Shown here piece by piece: positions 9,956-20,329 of a stretch of DNA of 64,000 bases (position 1 is its first letter; each line of letters starts with the position of its first letter). The position numbers and the translations under genes were made by a program. The notes under the pieces were generated by a model. The model saw only the letters and a list, made by a program, of their open reading frames with translations, was not told the DNA's origin and did not search any database. This DNA comes from JBEVJK01 sp963791325 (GTDB taxonomy: Bacteria; Pseudomonadota; Alphaproteobacteria; Rhizobiales; Rhizobiaceae). Location of the stretch: assembly GCA_963791325.1 (NCBI GenBank), contig CAWBRU010000011.1, forward strand, positions 186,001 to 250,000. The letters run 5' to 3'.

Positions 9956-10611
9956 CCCCGGCCGGCGGCGGCGGCCGACCACGCCGCCAGACCCGCCGCA
10001 CCGGCGACCGCAAGCCAAAGTCCGGCGAGGCCGAGGCGCGGATGCAGCAGCGCGCCGCCGGCTGCGCCCACCACCATCCCTGCCCACAGGCCGACATAGG
10101 GCAGCCAGGCCCAGCGCTTGCCGCCTTCGAGGGCATCGGCGATCCGCTGTCCGACCTTGACCAAGGTCCCAGTCATATAGGTCACCGCGATCTTGACCTC
10201 GCCGTTGGTCTCGAAGGCGGCGTTCTCGGCGCCCATCGCTGCCGCCATCGCCACCAGGGCCAGGGCGTTGGCGCCCTGCCAGGCCGATAGAGCCGCTGCG
10301 GCGAGCACCGCGGCGACGAGCGTCAGCACCACCGGCCGCCGGCGAGTCCCGGAGCGGCGTGCGACCAGCGCGCCCGAAAGCGCCCCGGCCACGAACGCCA
10401 GCACCAGTGCGACCGGAACCAGCGCCAGCGTGGCGCCGCCGGCGATCTCGGCGCCAAGCTGTGTCGAGTTGCCGCTCATGAATGAGACGAAGAAGCCCTT
10501 GCTCGCCAAGAAGCCGAGCGCATCGACGAACCCGGCTAGGCATGAGGCCGCGATGGCGATCGGCCACTCGCTCGGGCTGCCGGTGCCGCCGGTCTCTGTT
10601 GCTCGCGCCAT
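9952..10611 (-). CDS. DUF1275 (YoaK-like) membrane protein
   Basis: A 219-residue integral membrane protein with about six hydrophobic helices. The family signature is clear near the N-terminus: CLAGFVDALGFL followed by FVSFMSGNSTQLG, and later NAAFETNGEVKIAVTYMTGTLVK, of which NGEVKIAVTYMTGTLVK is the conserved core. DUF1275 proteins are widespread and uncharacterised; transport has been suggested from topology only. ATG 10611 is preferred over an in-frame TTG at 10632, which has no better ribosome site. The TAA stop lies in repeat copy A, and repeat copy B lies upstream, so the gene is bracketed by direct repeats. Confidence 0.85.
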   Translation of the reverse strand: MARATETGGTGSPSEWPIAIAASCLAGFVDALGFLASKGFFVSFMSGNSTQLGAEIAGGATLALVPVALVLAFVAGALSGALVARRSGTRRRPVVLTLVAAVLAAAALSAWQGANALALVAMAAAMGAENAAFETNGEVKIAVTYMTGTLVKVGQRIADALEGGKRWAWLPYVGLWAGMVVGAAGGALLHPRLGLAGLWLAVAGAAGLAAWSAAAAGRG

Positions 10612-10669
10612 CGGCCGCCTGCTCTGCTCCAAGTCGCTGATTCGAAAATTCCGGCCGGGGATCTCCGGA

Positions 10670-10765
10670 GCGGATCAATTTTTGTTTGAATCGGTGCTCC
10701 GCCCTAAGTCTTTGTTTTTCCGCAGTTCCGGACGGAGAACCGGCTTCCGCTTCTCCTGGCACCTA
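10670..10765 (+). repeat. Dispersed repeat copy B
   Basis: The same element in the same orientation as copy A: GGTGCTCCGCCCTAAGTC, TTGTTTTTCCGCAGTTCCGG, GACGGAGAACCGG and TTCTCCTGGCACCTAG. The terminal GGAATTGCTCTA of other copies is worn to GGCACCTA. The CTA, read on the minus strand, is the TAG stop of the SMP-30 gene. Confidence 0.8.
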
Positions 10766-11631
10766 GCCTCTGAAGCGCGGTTCGGGCAGACCCGGCACGT
10801 CGACGTCGAGCGCCAGCACCGAGCCGGCGAGCGGTTGTGCGGCCAGCGCCGCGCCGCTCAGGTCCCAGACGGCGGTGGTGACATAGAGCGTCGTCAGATC
10901 GGGTCCCCCGAACATGCAGCTGGTCGGCTTCTGGACCGGCAAGGCGACGATCCGATCGACCGAGCCGTCCGGCGCATAGCGCACCAGGCGCCAGCCGTCC
11001 CATTGGGCGTTCCACAGAAAGCCTTCGGCATCGATCGTCGACCCGTCGGGACTGCCGGGATCGTCCTGGGTCGAGGCGAACAGCCGCTTGCCGGAGATGC
11101 TGCCTGCGGTGCGGTCGAAGTCATAAGCGTAGATGGCACGGTCCAGCGTATCGGCGAAATAGAAGGTCGTCTCGTCCGGGCTCCAGGCGAGGGAATTGGA
11201 GATGCCGATGCCGGTCTCCGCCCGGGTGACCGTCAGATCCGGGTCGAGGCGATAGAGCGCTGCGGTGTGCTCGCGCAAGCGATCGTCCATCGTCCCTGCC
11301 CAGAACCGGCCCTGGCGGTCGCACTTGCCGTCGTTGAACCGGTTGCGGGCGATGTGCGCCTCGGGTTTGGCGATCCAGCTGATCTCGCCGGTGGACGGCT
11401 CAAAGAAGGCAAAGCCGCTCTCCAGCGCGCAAACCAGCCCGCCGTTCTGGCGCAGCGCAAACGAGCCGATCCGCTCCGGAAAGGTCCACTCGTCGACGCG
11501 GCCGGTGCGATGGTCGAGCCGCCGCAGGCGACAATTCTCGATGTCGACCCAGTAGAGTGCCTGCTCGGCGACGTCCCAGACCGGCACCTCGCCGAGCTTG
11601 TCGCCGGAGCGGTGGATTTCGCGGATGTCGG

Positions 11632-11635
<4 letters not shown>
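10763..11635 (-). CDS. SMP-30/gluconolactonase family lactonase
   Basis: A 290-residue six-bladed beta-propeller of the SMP-30/LRE family, which hydrolyses aldono-lactones with a bound divalent metal. Family features are GEVPVWDVAEQALYWVDI near the N-terminus (metal-binding Glu), FNDGKCDRQGRFWAGTMD (Asn-Asp-Gly, about residue 98), SNSLAWSPDETTFYFADT (Asn near residue 147) and the late SPDGSTIDAEGFLWNAQW (Asp near 197). Its ATG overlaps the stop of the upstream fused transporter gene as ATGA, so it is the last gene of the sugar-acid operon. In that setting it would open a lactone to the acid used by the dehydratase. The stop codon is provided by repeat copy B. Confidence 0.9.
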
Positions 11636-14151
<2,516 letters not shown>

Positions 14152-14162
14152 GCCGCGCGGCC

Positions 14163-15248
14163 TCAGGACTTGAAGATCGCGCGCAGCTCCTCGTCGGTCA
14201 GGGAGGTATCGGCGAAGACACCGTCCGGCAGATCCGGACGCAGATACTTCTCGTAATTGGCCGCGGTGATCAGGGACGGCGACAGGATCTGCCGCTTGGC
14301 AACCTCTTCGCCCTTGAGCAGCGAGACGGCGGCCCGCAACGCGAAGATTCCCTGCCAGGTCGGCTCCGACATCAGGCCGATATCGAATTTCGGCTGCTTC
14401 GGCTTTTCCGTCTTGTAGAGCTTGAGCAGGCCATTGTAGTCGTCGCCCGTCACCGGCACCAGCGGCCGGCCGGCGGCGAGCAACGCCTTCATCGCGCCGG
14501 CGGCATTCTGGCCGCCGTCGCACCAAACGCCGTCGATCTCGGGGTAGGCGGCAATCAGATCGGCCATCACCACCTTGGCCTTGTCCTCCTCCCAGAACGC
14601 ATCCTTGAAGGTCAGCACCTCGATGCCGGGGCCGAACGCCTTTTGCGCACCGTCCCAGCCCGCCGCCGTGTAGGAGTTGCCGGGCAGGCCGCCAAGTGCC
14701 ACCACCTTGCCCTTGCCACCGAGCGCATCGTTCAGCCATTTGCCCAGCGCGCTGCCTTTCTTTACCGGGTCGGTGCCGACATAGCTGCTCCAGGCGTCGC
14801 CATCGACCGGCAGATTGAACGGCACCGTGACGACGCCGTCATCGGTGGCGCTCTTCAGGATCGGCGCCACCGCCGAGCCGGAATTGGCGATGACCAGAAT
14901 GGCGTCGACGTTCTGATTGACCAATGTTTCGATATCGTTGACCTGCTTGTTGATGTCGCCTTGGCCGTCGACAACCACGAATTCGGCGATGTCGGGCGTC
15001 TTCTTGGCCTCGGCCTGCAGCGCCGCGATCGCCATGGCGCGCCAGGAATTGCCCGAGAAGCCGTTGGAGAAGCCGATCCGGTAGGGTCCCGGCTTGGCCT
15101 TGCCTTTGACCATGTCGCCTTCCGGCGTGATCTTCACGCCTTCCTGGGCGCGGCCTGCGGTGGGGCCGACGGCAGCCAAGGCCGCCAGTCCGGCAGCCGC
15201 CTTGAGCACGGCACGCCGGCCGAGCGCGAATTCCTTGTTTCGGGTCAT
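14163..15248 (-). CDS. Sugar ABC transporter periplasmic binding protein
   Basis: A 361-residue periplasmic-binding-protein-like protein of the ribose/galactose type (PBP type 1 fold). The N-terminus has a twin-arginine signal (GRRAVLKAAAGLAALAAVG) with a probable cleavage after GRA, suggesting Tat export. Later segments include YRIGFSNGFSGNSWRAMAIA, VNDIETLVNQNVDAILVIAN and GVWCDGGQNAAGAMKALLAAG, typical of the ligand-binding lobes. A GGAGGA ribosome site precedes ATG 15248. It sits between the permease and the fused ATPase-permease gene, so it delivers substrate to that transporter. The ligand is not readable from sequence; an aldose, aldonate or lactone would fit the enzymes nearby. Confidence 0.9.
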   Translation of the reverse strand: MTRNKEFALGRRAVLKAAAGLAALAAVGPTAGRAQEGVKITPEGDMVKGKAKPGPYRIGFSNGFSGNSWRAMAIAALQAEAKKTPDIAEFVVVDGQGDINKQVNDIETLVNQNVDAILVIANSGSAVAPILKSATDDGVVTVPFNLPVDGDAWSSYVGTDPVKKGSALGKWLNDALGGKGKVVALGGLPGNSYTAAGWDGAQKAFGPGIEVLTFKDAFWEEDKAKVVMADLIAAYPEIDGVWCDGGQNAAGAMKALLAAGRPLVPVTGDDYNGLLKLYKTEKPKQPKFDIGLMSEPTWQGIFALRAAVSLLKGEEVAKRQILSPSLITAANYEKYLRPDLPDGVFADTSLTDEELRAIFKS

Positions 15249-15285
15249 GATGGGTCCTCCACTCCTCTCTTCCAAAAACGCCGGC

Positions 15286-16251
15286 TCATCCGGCCGGATC
15301 GATCGAACGCGTCCGGGCGAGCGCCCGGTAGGCGAGCACGCTGACCAGGATCAGCAGGCCCTGAACGACAAACTGGGTGCCGCTCGATACCCGGATGATG
15401 TTGGTGAAGCTCGCCAGCTCGGTCATGAAGATTGCGCCGCCCATGGTGGCCGCCACGCTGCCGGCGCCGCCGGTCAGCGCCGCGCCGCCGACGACCACGG
15501 CGGCGACCGAGGTCAGCAGGAACTGGTTGCCGATGCCGAGCGACGGCGAGCCGGTATAGGCGGTGAGCAGCAGCCCGCCGCAGGCCGCCATCAGCGCGGC
15601 GAGCATATAGGCCGACAGCGTGATGCGCACCGTCGACACGCCCATCATCGCCGCTGCGCGCGGGTTGGCGCCGGTGGCATAAAGCCGCCGGCCCCAAACC
15701 GTGCGCCGCGTCAACACCGAGAGCACGACGGTCAAGCCGAGCCAGCAGAGCGTCGGCAGCGGCACGCCGAGCAGCGCGCCATTGCCCAGCCATTGAAAGC
15801 TCGGCGGGGTGCCTCCGGACGGCGCCCCGCCGGTGTAGACGAGGGCCGCGCCGAACAGCACCGAATTGGTGCCGAGCGTGGCGATCAGCGGGGTGATCCC
15901 GACCGCCGCGACGAGCAGGCCGTTGATCGCGCCGACCGCCAGCGACAGCGCCAGCGTCACCGTCACCGCAAGCGCGATGTTGTCGGCCGATCCCGCCATC
16001 AGGCTGGCGGCGACGATGTTGGTCAGGGTGACCACCCCGGCCTGCGAGAGGTCGATGCCGCCGGTCAGCACGACGATCGTCTGCCCCGCCGCGATCACCC
16101 CCAGGAATGCGGCCACCTGGAGGATGTTGAGGACCTGCCCGGTGCTGAACATCGCCGGCGAGATCAGCCCCGAGACGAGATAGAGGCCGGCCACGGCCCA
16201 CCAGACCGCACCCAGCCCGACCAGCCGCTTGAGGACAGCCTCACCGGTCAA
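15286..16251 (-). CDS. Sugar ABC transporter permease, RbsC-like
   Basis: A 321-residue polytopic membrane protein with about eight to ten hydrophobic stretches and the branched-chain/ribose permease motif VLTGGIDLSQAGVVTL (about residue 60). The start is TTG 16251, supported by a GAGGAGA ribosome site at good spacing; no ATG nearby gives the first helix. It is the second gene of the operon, 43 bases after the dehydratase gene and 37 before the binding protein. Since the ATPase gene already carries a permease domain, this protein likely forms a heterodimeric channel with it. Confidence 0.9.
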   Translation of the reverse strand: MTGEAVLKRLVGLGAVWWAVAGLYLVSGLISPAMFSTGQVLNILQVAAFLGVIAAGQTIVVLTGGIDLSQAGVVTLTNIVAASLMAGSADNIALAVTVTLALSLAVGAINGLLVAAVGITPLIATLGTNSVLFGAALVYTGGAPSGGTPPSFQWLGNGALLGVPLPTLCWLGLTVVLSVLTRRTVWGRRLYATGANPRAAAMMGVSTVRITLSAYMLAALMAACGGLLLTAYTGSPSLGIGNQFLLTSVAAVVVGGAALTGGAGSVAATMGGAIFMTELASFTNIIRVSSGTQFVVQGLLILVSVLAYRALARTRSIDPAG

Positions 16252-16294
16252 GCCTTGTCTCCTCTGCGCCTACGCAAGCCGGCCGGCACGGGCA

Positions 16295-17467
16295 TCACCA
16301 GTCCACCACCGTGCCGTCCGCCAGCACGGCGTTGGTCGTGTGCATGATCTCGGCCTGATAGGGGTGGCGGGCCGCAACGCCTTCGTCGACCTCGACGCCG
16401 AGACCGGGCGCGCCGGGCACCTGCCAGCAGCCGTCGACCATCTCGATCGGCCCCTTCACCACCTCGAAATACCACGGCACCGCACCGACCATCTCCTCCT
16501 GGATCAGGTGGTTGGGGGTAGACACCGCAAAATGCAGCGCCGCGGCCCCGGCGATCGGCCCGAGCGGATTGTGCGGCGCCACCCCGACGGAGACGGCCTC
16601 GGCCATCGCCGCGATCTTCTTGGCCTCGAGCAGGCCGCCGCAATGGCAGATGTCGGGCTGGACGATGTCGACAGCGCGGGCACGAAACAGGTCGTCGAAC
16701 TCGGGCCGGTCGACGAGCCGCTCGCCGCTCGCGATCGGCACCCGCGATTTGGCCGCCACCTGGGCAAGCGCGCCGGTCTCGCCCGGCGGCACCGGCTCCT
16801 CCACGAACATCGGCCGGCCCGGCGCCAGCGCCTCGATATAGGCGAGCGCCGTGGCCGCCGACGCCGGCCGGCCATGGAAGTCGACCATGATCTCGATCTC
16901 CGGCCCGACCGTGTGGCGCAGCGCCTCCATCAGCCGCCCGACCTTGTCGATATCGGGCAACGGCGCGTAGTAGTGGGTATAGGGAATGAACACCGCCTTC
17001 AGCGCCCGATAGCCCCTGTCGACCACTTGAGCGGCACGCTGAACCAAAGGCTCGGCCTCGAGCGTCTCGTAGACGGCGCGCATGTCGCCCAGTCCGAGGT
17101 GAGTGTAGACCTTGACCCGGTCGCGCACCTTGCCGCCGAGCAGCCGCCAGACCGGCTGACCGAGCCATTTGCCGAAGATGTCCCACAGCGCCAGCTCGAT
17201 GCCCGACACCGCCGACATGCCGATCACGCCGAGGCGCCAGAAGGAGTGCTTCTTCAGCACCCGCACCGCCTGCTCGATGTCGCGCGGATCGCGGCCGATC
17301 AAAAGCGGAGCGAGGTCCTCGACGGCACCGACGACGGCCTTGGTCTTCCATTCGAGCGTCGCTTCGCCCCAGCCGTAGAGGCCGTCCTGGTCGGTCTCGA
17401 TGCGCACGAACACCCAATTGCGCATGTCGGCGTTGACGACGCGGGTGCTGATGTCGACGATTTTCAC
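16295..17467 (-). CDS. Galactonate dehydratase-like enolase-superfamily enzyme
   Basis: A 390-residue mandelate racemase/muconate lactonizing enzyme family protein. The barrel motifs match D-galactonate dehydratase (DgoD): MVDFHGRPASA (about residue 199, metal Asp and catalytic His), FVEEPVPPGE (metal Glu), ASGERLVDR (third metal Glu) and APHNPLGPIAG (catalytic His region, about residue 300). The N-terminal capping domain has VGIGMSAVSGIELALWDI-type residues (GMSAVSGIELALWDI). The start is GTG 17467 behind a strong GGAGGAGG site. It opens the operon with a sugar importer and a lactonase, which suggests oxidation of a sugar through lactone and aldonate to a 2-keto-3-deoxy acid. No sugar dehydrogenase or aldolase is in the window, and a related aldonate dehydratase cannot be excluded. 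Confidence 0.88.
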   Translation of the reverse strand: MKIVDISTRVVNADMRNWVFVRIETDQDGLYGWGEATLEWKTKAVVGAVEDLAPLLIGRDPRDIEQAVRVLKKHSFWRLGVIGMSAVSGIELALWDIFGKWLGQPVWRLLGGKVRDRVKVYTHLGLGDMRAVYETLEAEPLVQRAAQVVDRGYRALKAVFIPYTHYYAPLPDIDKVGRLMEALRHTVGPEIEIMVDFHGRPASAATALAYIEALAPGRPMFVEEPVPPGETGALAQVAAKSRVPIASGERLVDRPEFDDLFRARAVDIVQPDICHCGGLLEAKKIAAMAEAVSVGVAPHNPLGPIAGAAALHFAVSTPNHLIQEEMVGAVPWYFEVVKGPIEMVDGCWQVPGAPGLGVEVDEGVAARHPYQAEIMHTTNAVLADGTVVDW

Positions 17468-17504
17468 CTGCCTCCTCCTCCTCCCAGGTCGGCAACACAA
17501 ATCG

Positions 17505-17524
17505 TATGAGGGGTGAGTATCATA
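17505..17524. promoter_or_regulatory. Possible operator upstream of the sugar-acid operon
   Basis: TATGA and TCATA form a 5-base dyad with a 10-base spacer, 38-57 bases upstream of the GTG start of the dehydratase gene, in the promoter region of the operon. The size resembles operators of GntR- or LacI-type repressors, but no regulator gene is next to it. The arms are short, so chance is possible. Confidence 0.25.
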
Positions 17525-17607
17525 GGATTGTAAACAGCAACATCATCGCAGCCGGCGGTGACAAAAGCGTTGTGCGGCGGGGCTCGCATCGATCATGGGT
17601 CCACATC

Positions 17608-17919
17608 TCAGACATGTGGCTCACGATCTGTAAATGGCTGTACGGCAAGGCGGAGGCCCATGGCCCGCAGGATGGCATTGAGGCTGCGCAATTCCGGATT
17701 CCCGTTCACCGACAGTGTCCGATAAAGCTGCGTGGGGTTGAGCTCGGCCGCTTTCGCCACGGCCGAGACGCCACCATAGGCCTTTGCCATTTGCCGAAGC
17801 GTCACCAGCAGTTCGCCTTGGTCATCATCCGCCAGGATTGCATCGAGTGTGGCAGCGGCGGCGGCCGGATCATCTCGGAACAGGTCGGCCATGGCATCGT
17901 CGTGCGGGCGGTCTTTCAA
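17608..17919 (-). CDS. Orphan addiction-module antidote protein (HTH)
   Basis: A 103-residue protein resembling the DNA-binding antidotes (TIGR02684-type) that pair with HigB/RelE-like Gp49 toxins. An acidic N-terminal part (MKDRPHDDAMADLFRDD) is followed by a helix-turn-helix: LLVTLRQMAKAYGGVSAVAK, AAELNPTQLYRTLSVNGNP, LRSLNAILRAMGLRLAVQP. The probable start is TTG 17919 with a GGGAG ribosome site; ATG 17892 is the alternative. Such antidotes repress their own operon and neutralise the toxin encoded just upstream. Here only the last 22 codons of that toxin remain (17933-17998), so this antidote is orphaned. Confidence 0.8.
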   Translation of the reverse strand: MKDRPHDDAMADLFRDDPAAAAATLDAILADDDQGELLVTLRQMAKAYGGVSAVAKAAELNPTQLYRTLSVNGNPELRSLNAILRAMGLRLAVQPFTDREPHV

Positions 17920-17932
17920 TTTCGATCACTCC

Positions 17933-17998
17933 CTAATCCGTGCGGCTCTGCCAATCACGCCAGCAACGGCACACGCGCTCGATGTCGGCGTCCTGGGT
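17933..17998 (-). pseudogene. 3' remnant of the partner toxin gene (HigB/Gp49 type)
   Basis: Reading the minus strand upstream of the antidote gives TQDADIERVCRCWRDWQSRTD followed by TAG, 14 bases before the antidote TTG. Its first part, TQDADIERV plus the Trp-Arg-Asp ending, matches the usual C-terminus of HigB-like Gp49 toxins (GGDKxxQDADI...). An in-frame TAA lies immediately upstream and the rest of the toxin is missing, replaced by unrelated sequence and a degenerate copy of the dispersed repeat. The toxin is therefore lost. The assignment rests on a short stretch plus the exact expected position. Confidence 0.55.
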
Positions 17999-18055
17999 TT
18001 AAAAAGAATATTCTGCAAGCCGCTTCGCCGAACGTGTTCGCGGCCGAGTTCCGGC

Positions 18056-18099
18056 GCAACTCCAGGACAGGTGGATATCGGCTCCCGTCCGGGATCCTG
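18056..18099 (-). repeat. Degenerate dispersed repeat copy F
   Basis: Read on the plus strand, GCAACTCCAGGACAGGTGGA and TATCGGCTCCCGTCCGGGAT follow the reverse complement of the repeat found at 9,859 and elsewhere (GCAATTCCAGGAAAAGCGGA, then CCGTCCGGAATTGC), with several substitutions and one missing base. The perfect 8-base dyad CTCCAGGA/TCCTGGAG (18,060-18,102) keeps the hairpin. It sits between the truncated toxin and the first gene of the catabolic block. Confidence 0.5.
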
Positions 18100-18118
18100 G
18101 AGCAGGAAAGCAGGGCGC

Positions 18119-19134
18119 TCAGGTCGAGATCATCTTCTTTTCGATGCCGACGCCGGCGGCGAGCGCGCGCTCATATTCGAGCGGCACGGTGGCGGAATCC
18201 TGCAGCGCGATGCCGGTCGAATCGAACAGCGTGATCTCCTCGTCGGAGGTGCGGCCCTTCTTCTTGCCGGTGACCACCTCGCCGATCTCGCCCGGCGATG
18301 TCGGCCTCGGTGATCAGCCCTTCCGACAGCGGCACGTTGATCTCGCCGTCGGTGCGGCACTGGCGGATGTCGTCGACGAAGATGCGGGCGCGGTTGAGCA
18401 GCATGCCTTCCAGCTCCTGGTCGCCCTTCTTGTCGGCGCCGACCGCGGCGATATGGGTGCCCGGCGCGATCCAATCGGCCATGACGATCGGCGCCGCGTG
18501 CCGGCGTCAGCGTGACCACGACGTCGGCACCGCGCACGGTCTGTTCGAGGTTGGTCGACGGCTTGATCTCGAAGCTCTCGTATTTCGGCTGCTGCTCCTG
18601 ACGAAATGGTCGAGCGTCGCCTGGCTGCGGCTCCAGACGCGCACCTCCGACCACGGGAAGATCTCGTTGCAGGTGGCGAGCGCACCTTCGGCCATGTGGC
18701 CGGCGCCGACGATCGCCAGCTCGCGCGAATCCTTGCGCGCCATCCACTTGGCCGAGACGGCCGCGGCCGCGCCGGTGCGCATCACCGTGTGATAGCTGCC
18801 GTCGACGATGGCCAGCGGAAAGCCGGTCTCGGGGTGGGTGTAGATCAGGATCGAGAAGACCGTCGGCAGATTGAACTTCTCGCGGTTTTGCTCGCGGATC
18901 GACACCCATTTGCAGGCCGCGGCGTGCGGCTCCTCGATGTAGGAGGGCATCGCCTCCCATTCGCCGGGGAAGCGGTCGAGCACGATGTGGCCCTTGGGGT
19001 CCATGTAGTAGCGGCCCTCGCCATGCATGCGGTAGGCCTGCTCGACGCAGTCGTTGTATTCGTGCGGGGTCAAGCAGGCCGATCATCTCGCTGCGGCTGA
19101 GGATCAGCGTCTTGCGGTTCGCCCAGTTTTCCAT
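18119..19134 (-). pseudogene. Ornithine cyclodeaminase family protein (frameshifted)
   Basis: Pieced together over at least four single-base shifts (near 19073, 18598, 18500 and 18295), this encodes an ornithine cyclodeaminase/mu-crystallin family protein of about 338 residues. These NAD(P)-dependent enzymes act on amino or imino acids (ornithine to proline, alanine dehydrogenase, ketimine reductases). The substrate-side part has MRTGAAAAVSAKWMARKDS, the Rossmann motif is ELAIVGAGHMAEGAL, and a later part reads GADVVVTLTPA and HIAAVGADKKGDQELE. It begins at ATG 19134 (MENWANRKTLILSRSEM) and ends in EKKMIST. It lies downstream of lysR on the same strand. The sequence between shifts is well conserved, so sequencing error is as likely as real loss. 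Confidence 0.75.
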
Positions 19135-19175
19135 CTCTTCGTTTCCCTTTGCTGGCGAAAGGCCCGCGCTGCCGC

Positions 19176-20087
19176 TCAGGCCGGCATGTAGCTCTTGGCA
19201 GACCTTCTGGCTCGTCTCGATGAAGCGGCGCATGGCGTCGCTGAGGCTGGTGCGCCGCCAGGCGAGATGCGTCTCCACGATCACGGGCGGGTCGGTGACG
19301 ATCGGCCGCGGCGCGATCGCGTTCTCGCCGCAGAAGCGCGGCATGCCGCAGAAGATGGTGATGCCGACGCCGGCCGTGACCAGGCCGAGGATGCCGGTCA
19401 GGCTCGACGCCTCCTGCGCGACCGTCAGCACCTGTCCGGCGCTCTGGAACGCGTCGACGACGATGCGGCGCAACGTCGGCCATTCCGCCTGGGTGCCCAT
19501 CACCAGCTGCTGGCGGGCCAGCTCCTCGATGGTCAGCGCAGCTTTTGGCGGCGAGCGGATGGCTGGGCGGCAGCAGCGCCATCAGCCGGTGGTGGGCGAC
19601 CGGCCGCGACTCGATCTCGGAGCTCTGGAAGGAGCCCTCGATGAAGCCGAGGTCGATCTCGTCCTGCAGGATCTTGTCGCGCTGAACCGGCGACGTCAGG
19701 TAGGTCAGCTCGAGCCGGACATCCGGATTGCTGACGGCGGAATTCGCGCGCAATGTCGGGCACCAGCGAATGGCCGGTGATGGTGGTGTAGCCGATCCTG
19801 AGGATCGCCTTGGTGCCCGAGGCCAGCAGCCGCACGGTGTTTTCGGCCGCATGTCGATGCGGCCCAGGATGTCCTGCGCCTCCTCGAGCAGATAGCGGCC
19901 GGACTTCGGTCAGCCGGACCTTGCGCGTGGTGCGCTCGAGCAGCTTGACGCCGAGCCGCTCCTCGAGCTCCAGCACGACCCGGCTGACTGCCGGCTGGGC
20001 CATCGTCAGCCGCTGTGCGGCGCGATGGAAATTGAGCTCTTCGGCCACGGCCACGAAGGTCGAGAGATGTTTCAGATCGTAGCGCAT
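19176..20087 (-). pseudogene. LysR-type transcriptional regulator (frameshifted)
   Basis: A LysR-type regulator of about 300 residues. It starts at ATG 20087 with a classic winged-helix domain: MRYDLKHLSTFVAVAEELNF, HRAAQRLTMAQPAVSRVV, LEERLGVKLLERTTRKVRLT. The effector domain is split by several single-base shifts (near 19905, 19850, 19740, 19545 and 19188) but retains IGYTTITGHSLVPDIAREF and GILGLVTAGVGITIFCG. It is followed by the ornithine cyclodeaminase-like gene and is divergent from hyuA. A perfect ATTGATA/TATCAAT dyad overlaps the base next to its start codon, as expected for autoregulation. It is the natural candidate regulator for the catabolic block. Confidence 0.8.
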
Positions 20088-20111
20088 ATTGATAACGCAA
20101 TTCATATCAAT
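20088..20111. promoter_or_regulatory. Probable LysR operator, dyad 1
   Basis: ATTGATA and TATCAAT form a perfect 7-base inverted repeat with a 10-base spacer, directly abutting the lysR start codon in the 242-base divergent lysR/hyuA region. LysR-type sites are interrupted dyads of the T-N11-A kind, and this one fits. A further half-site TATCAAT is at 20207-20213, closer to hyuA, where an activation site would be expected, and a second small dyad GAAAT/ATTTC lies at 20119-20132. A near-identical dyad occurs at 37757-37779. Confidence 0.65.
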
Positions 20112-20329
20112 CGATGCAGAAATGATTATTTCACATCGCAATGTCGCGCTGTCTAGTACTTAGAACTTATGAAAAAAGCGCCCTGGCAGGCGCGCCGGGG
20201 TGAACATATCAATTGAGCGTAGCAATGGGTGACCAAACGCTGCGGATTGCGCGCGGCTGGGATCGGGGCGTTTCCAAGTTCAGAGCCGATCGACGTGCTG
20301 CCGGGCGTCGCTCGACCGGACGCAGAGCG

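Noticed and set aside
14152..14739. N-terminal extension of the fused ABC gene to 14739
   Set aside because: It would overlap the binding-protein gene in another frame, and its sequence has no similarity. The true start is the ATG at 14151.
18130..19503. An apparent 457-residue fusion of the LysR C-terminus with the ornithine cyclodeaminase N-terminus
   Set aside because: The fusion arises because a one-base shift near 19188 hides the LysR stop (YMPA then TGA) and further shifts scramble the rest. The two genes are separate.
20213..20329. An upstream in-frame extension of hyuA starting near 20213
   Set aside because: The extra 39 residues are basic and unlike the family, whose start matches MIRVGVDVGGTFTD. 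The extension also covers the likely promoter.
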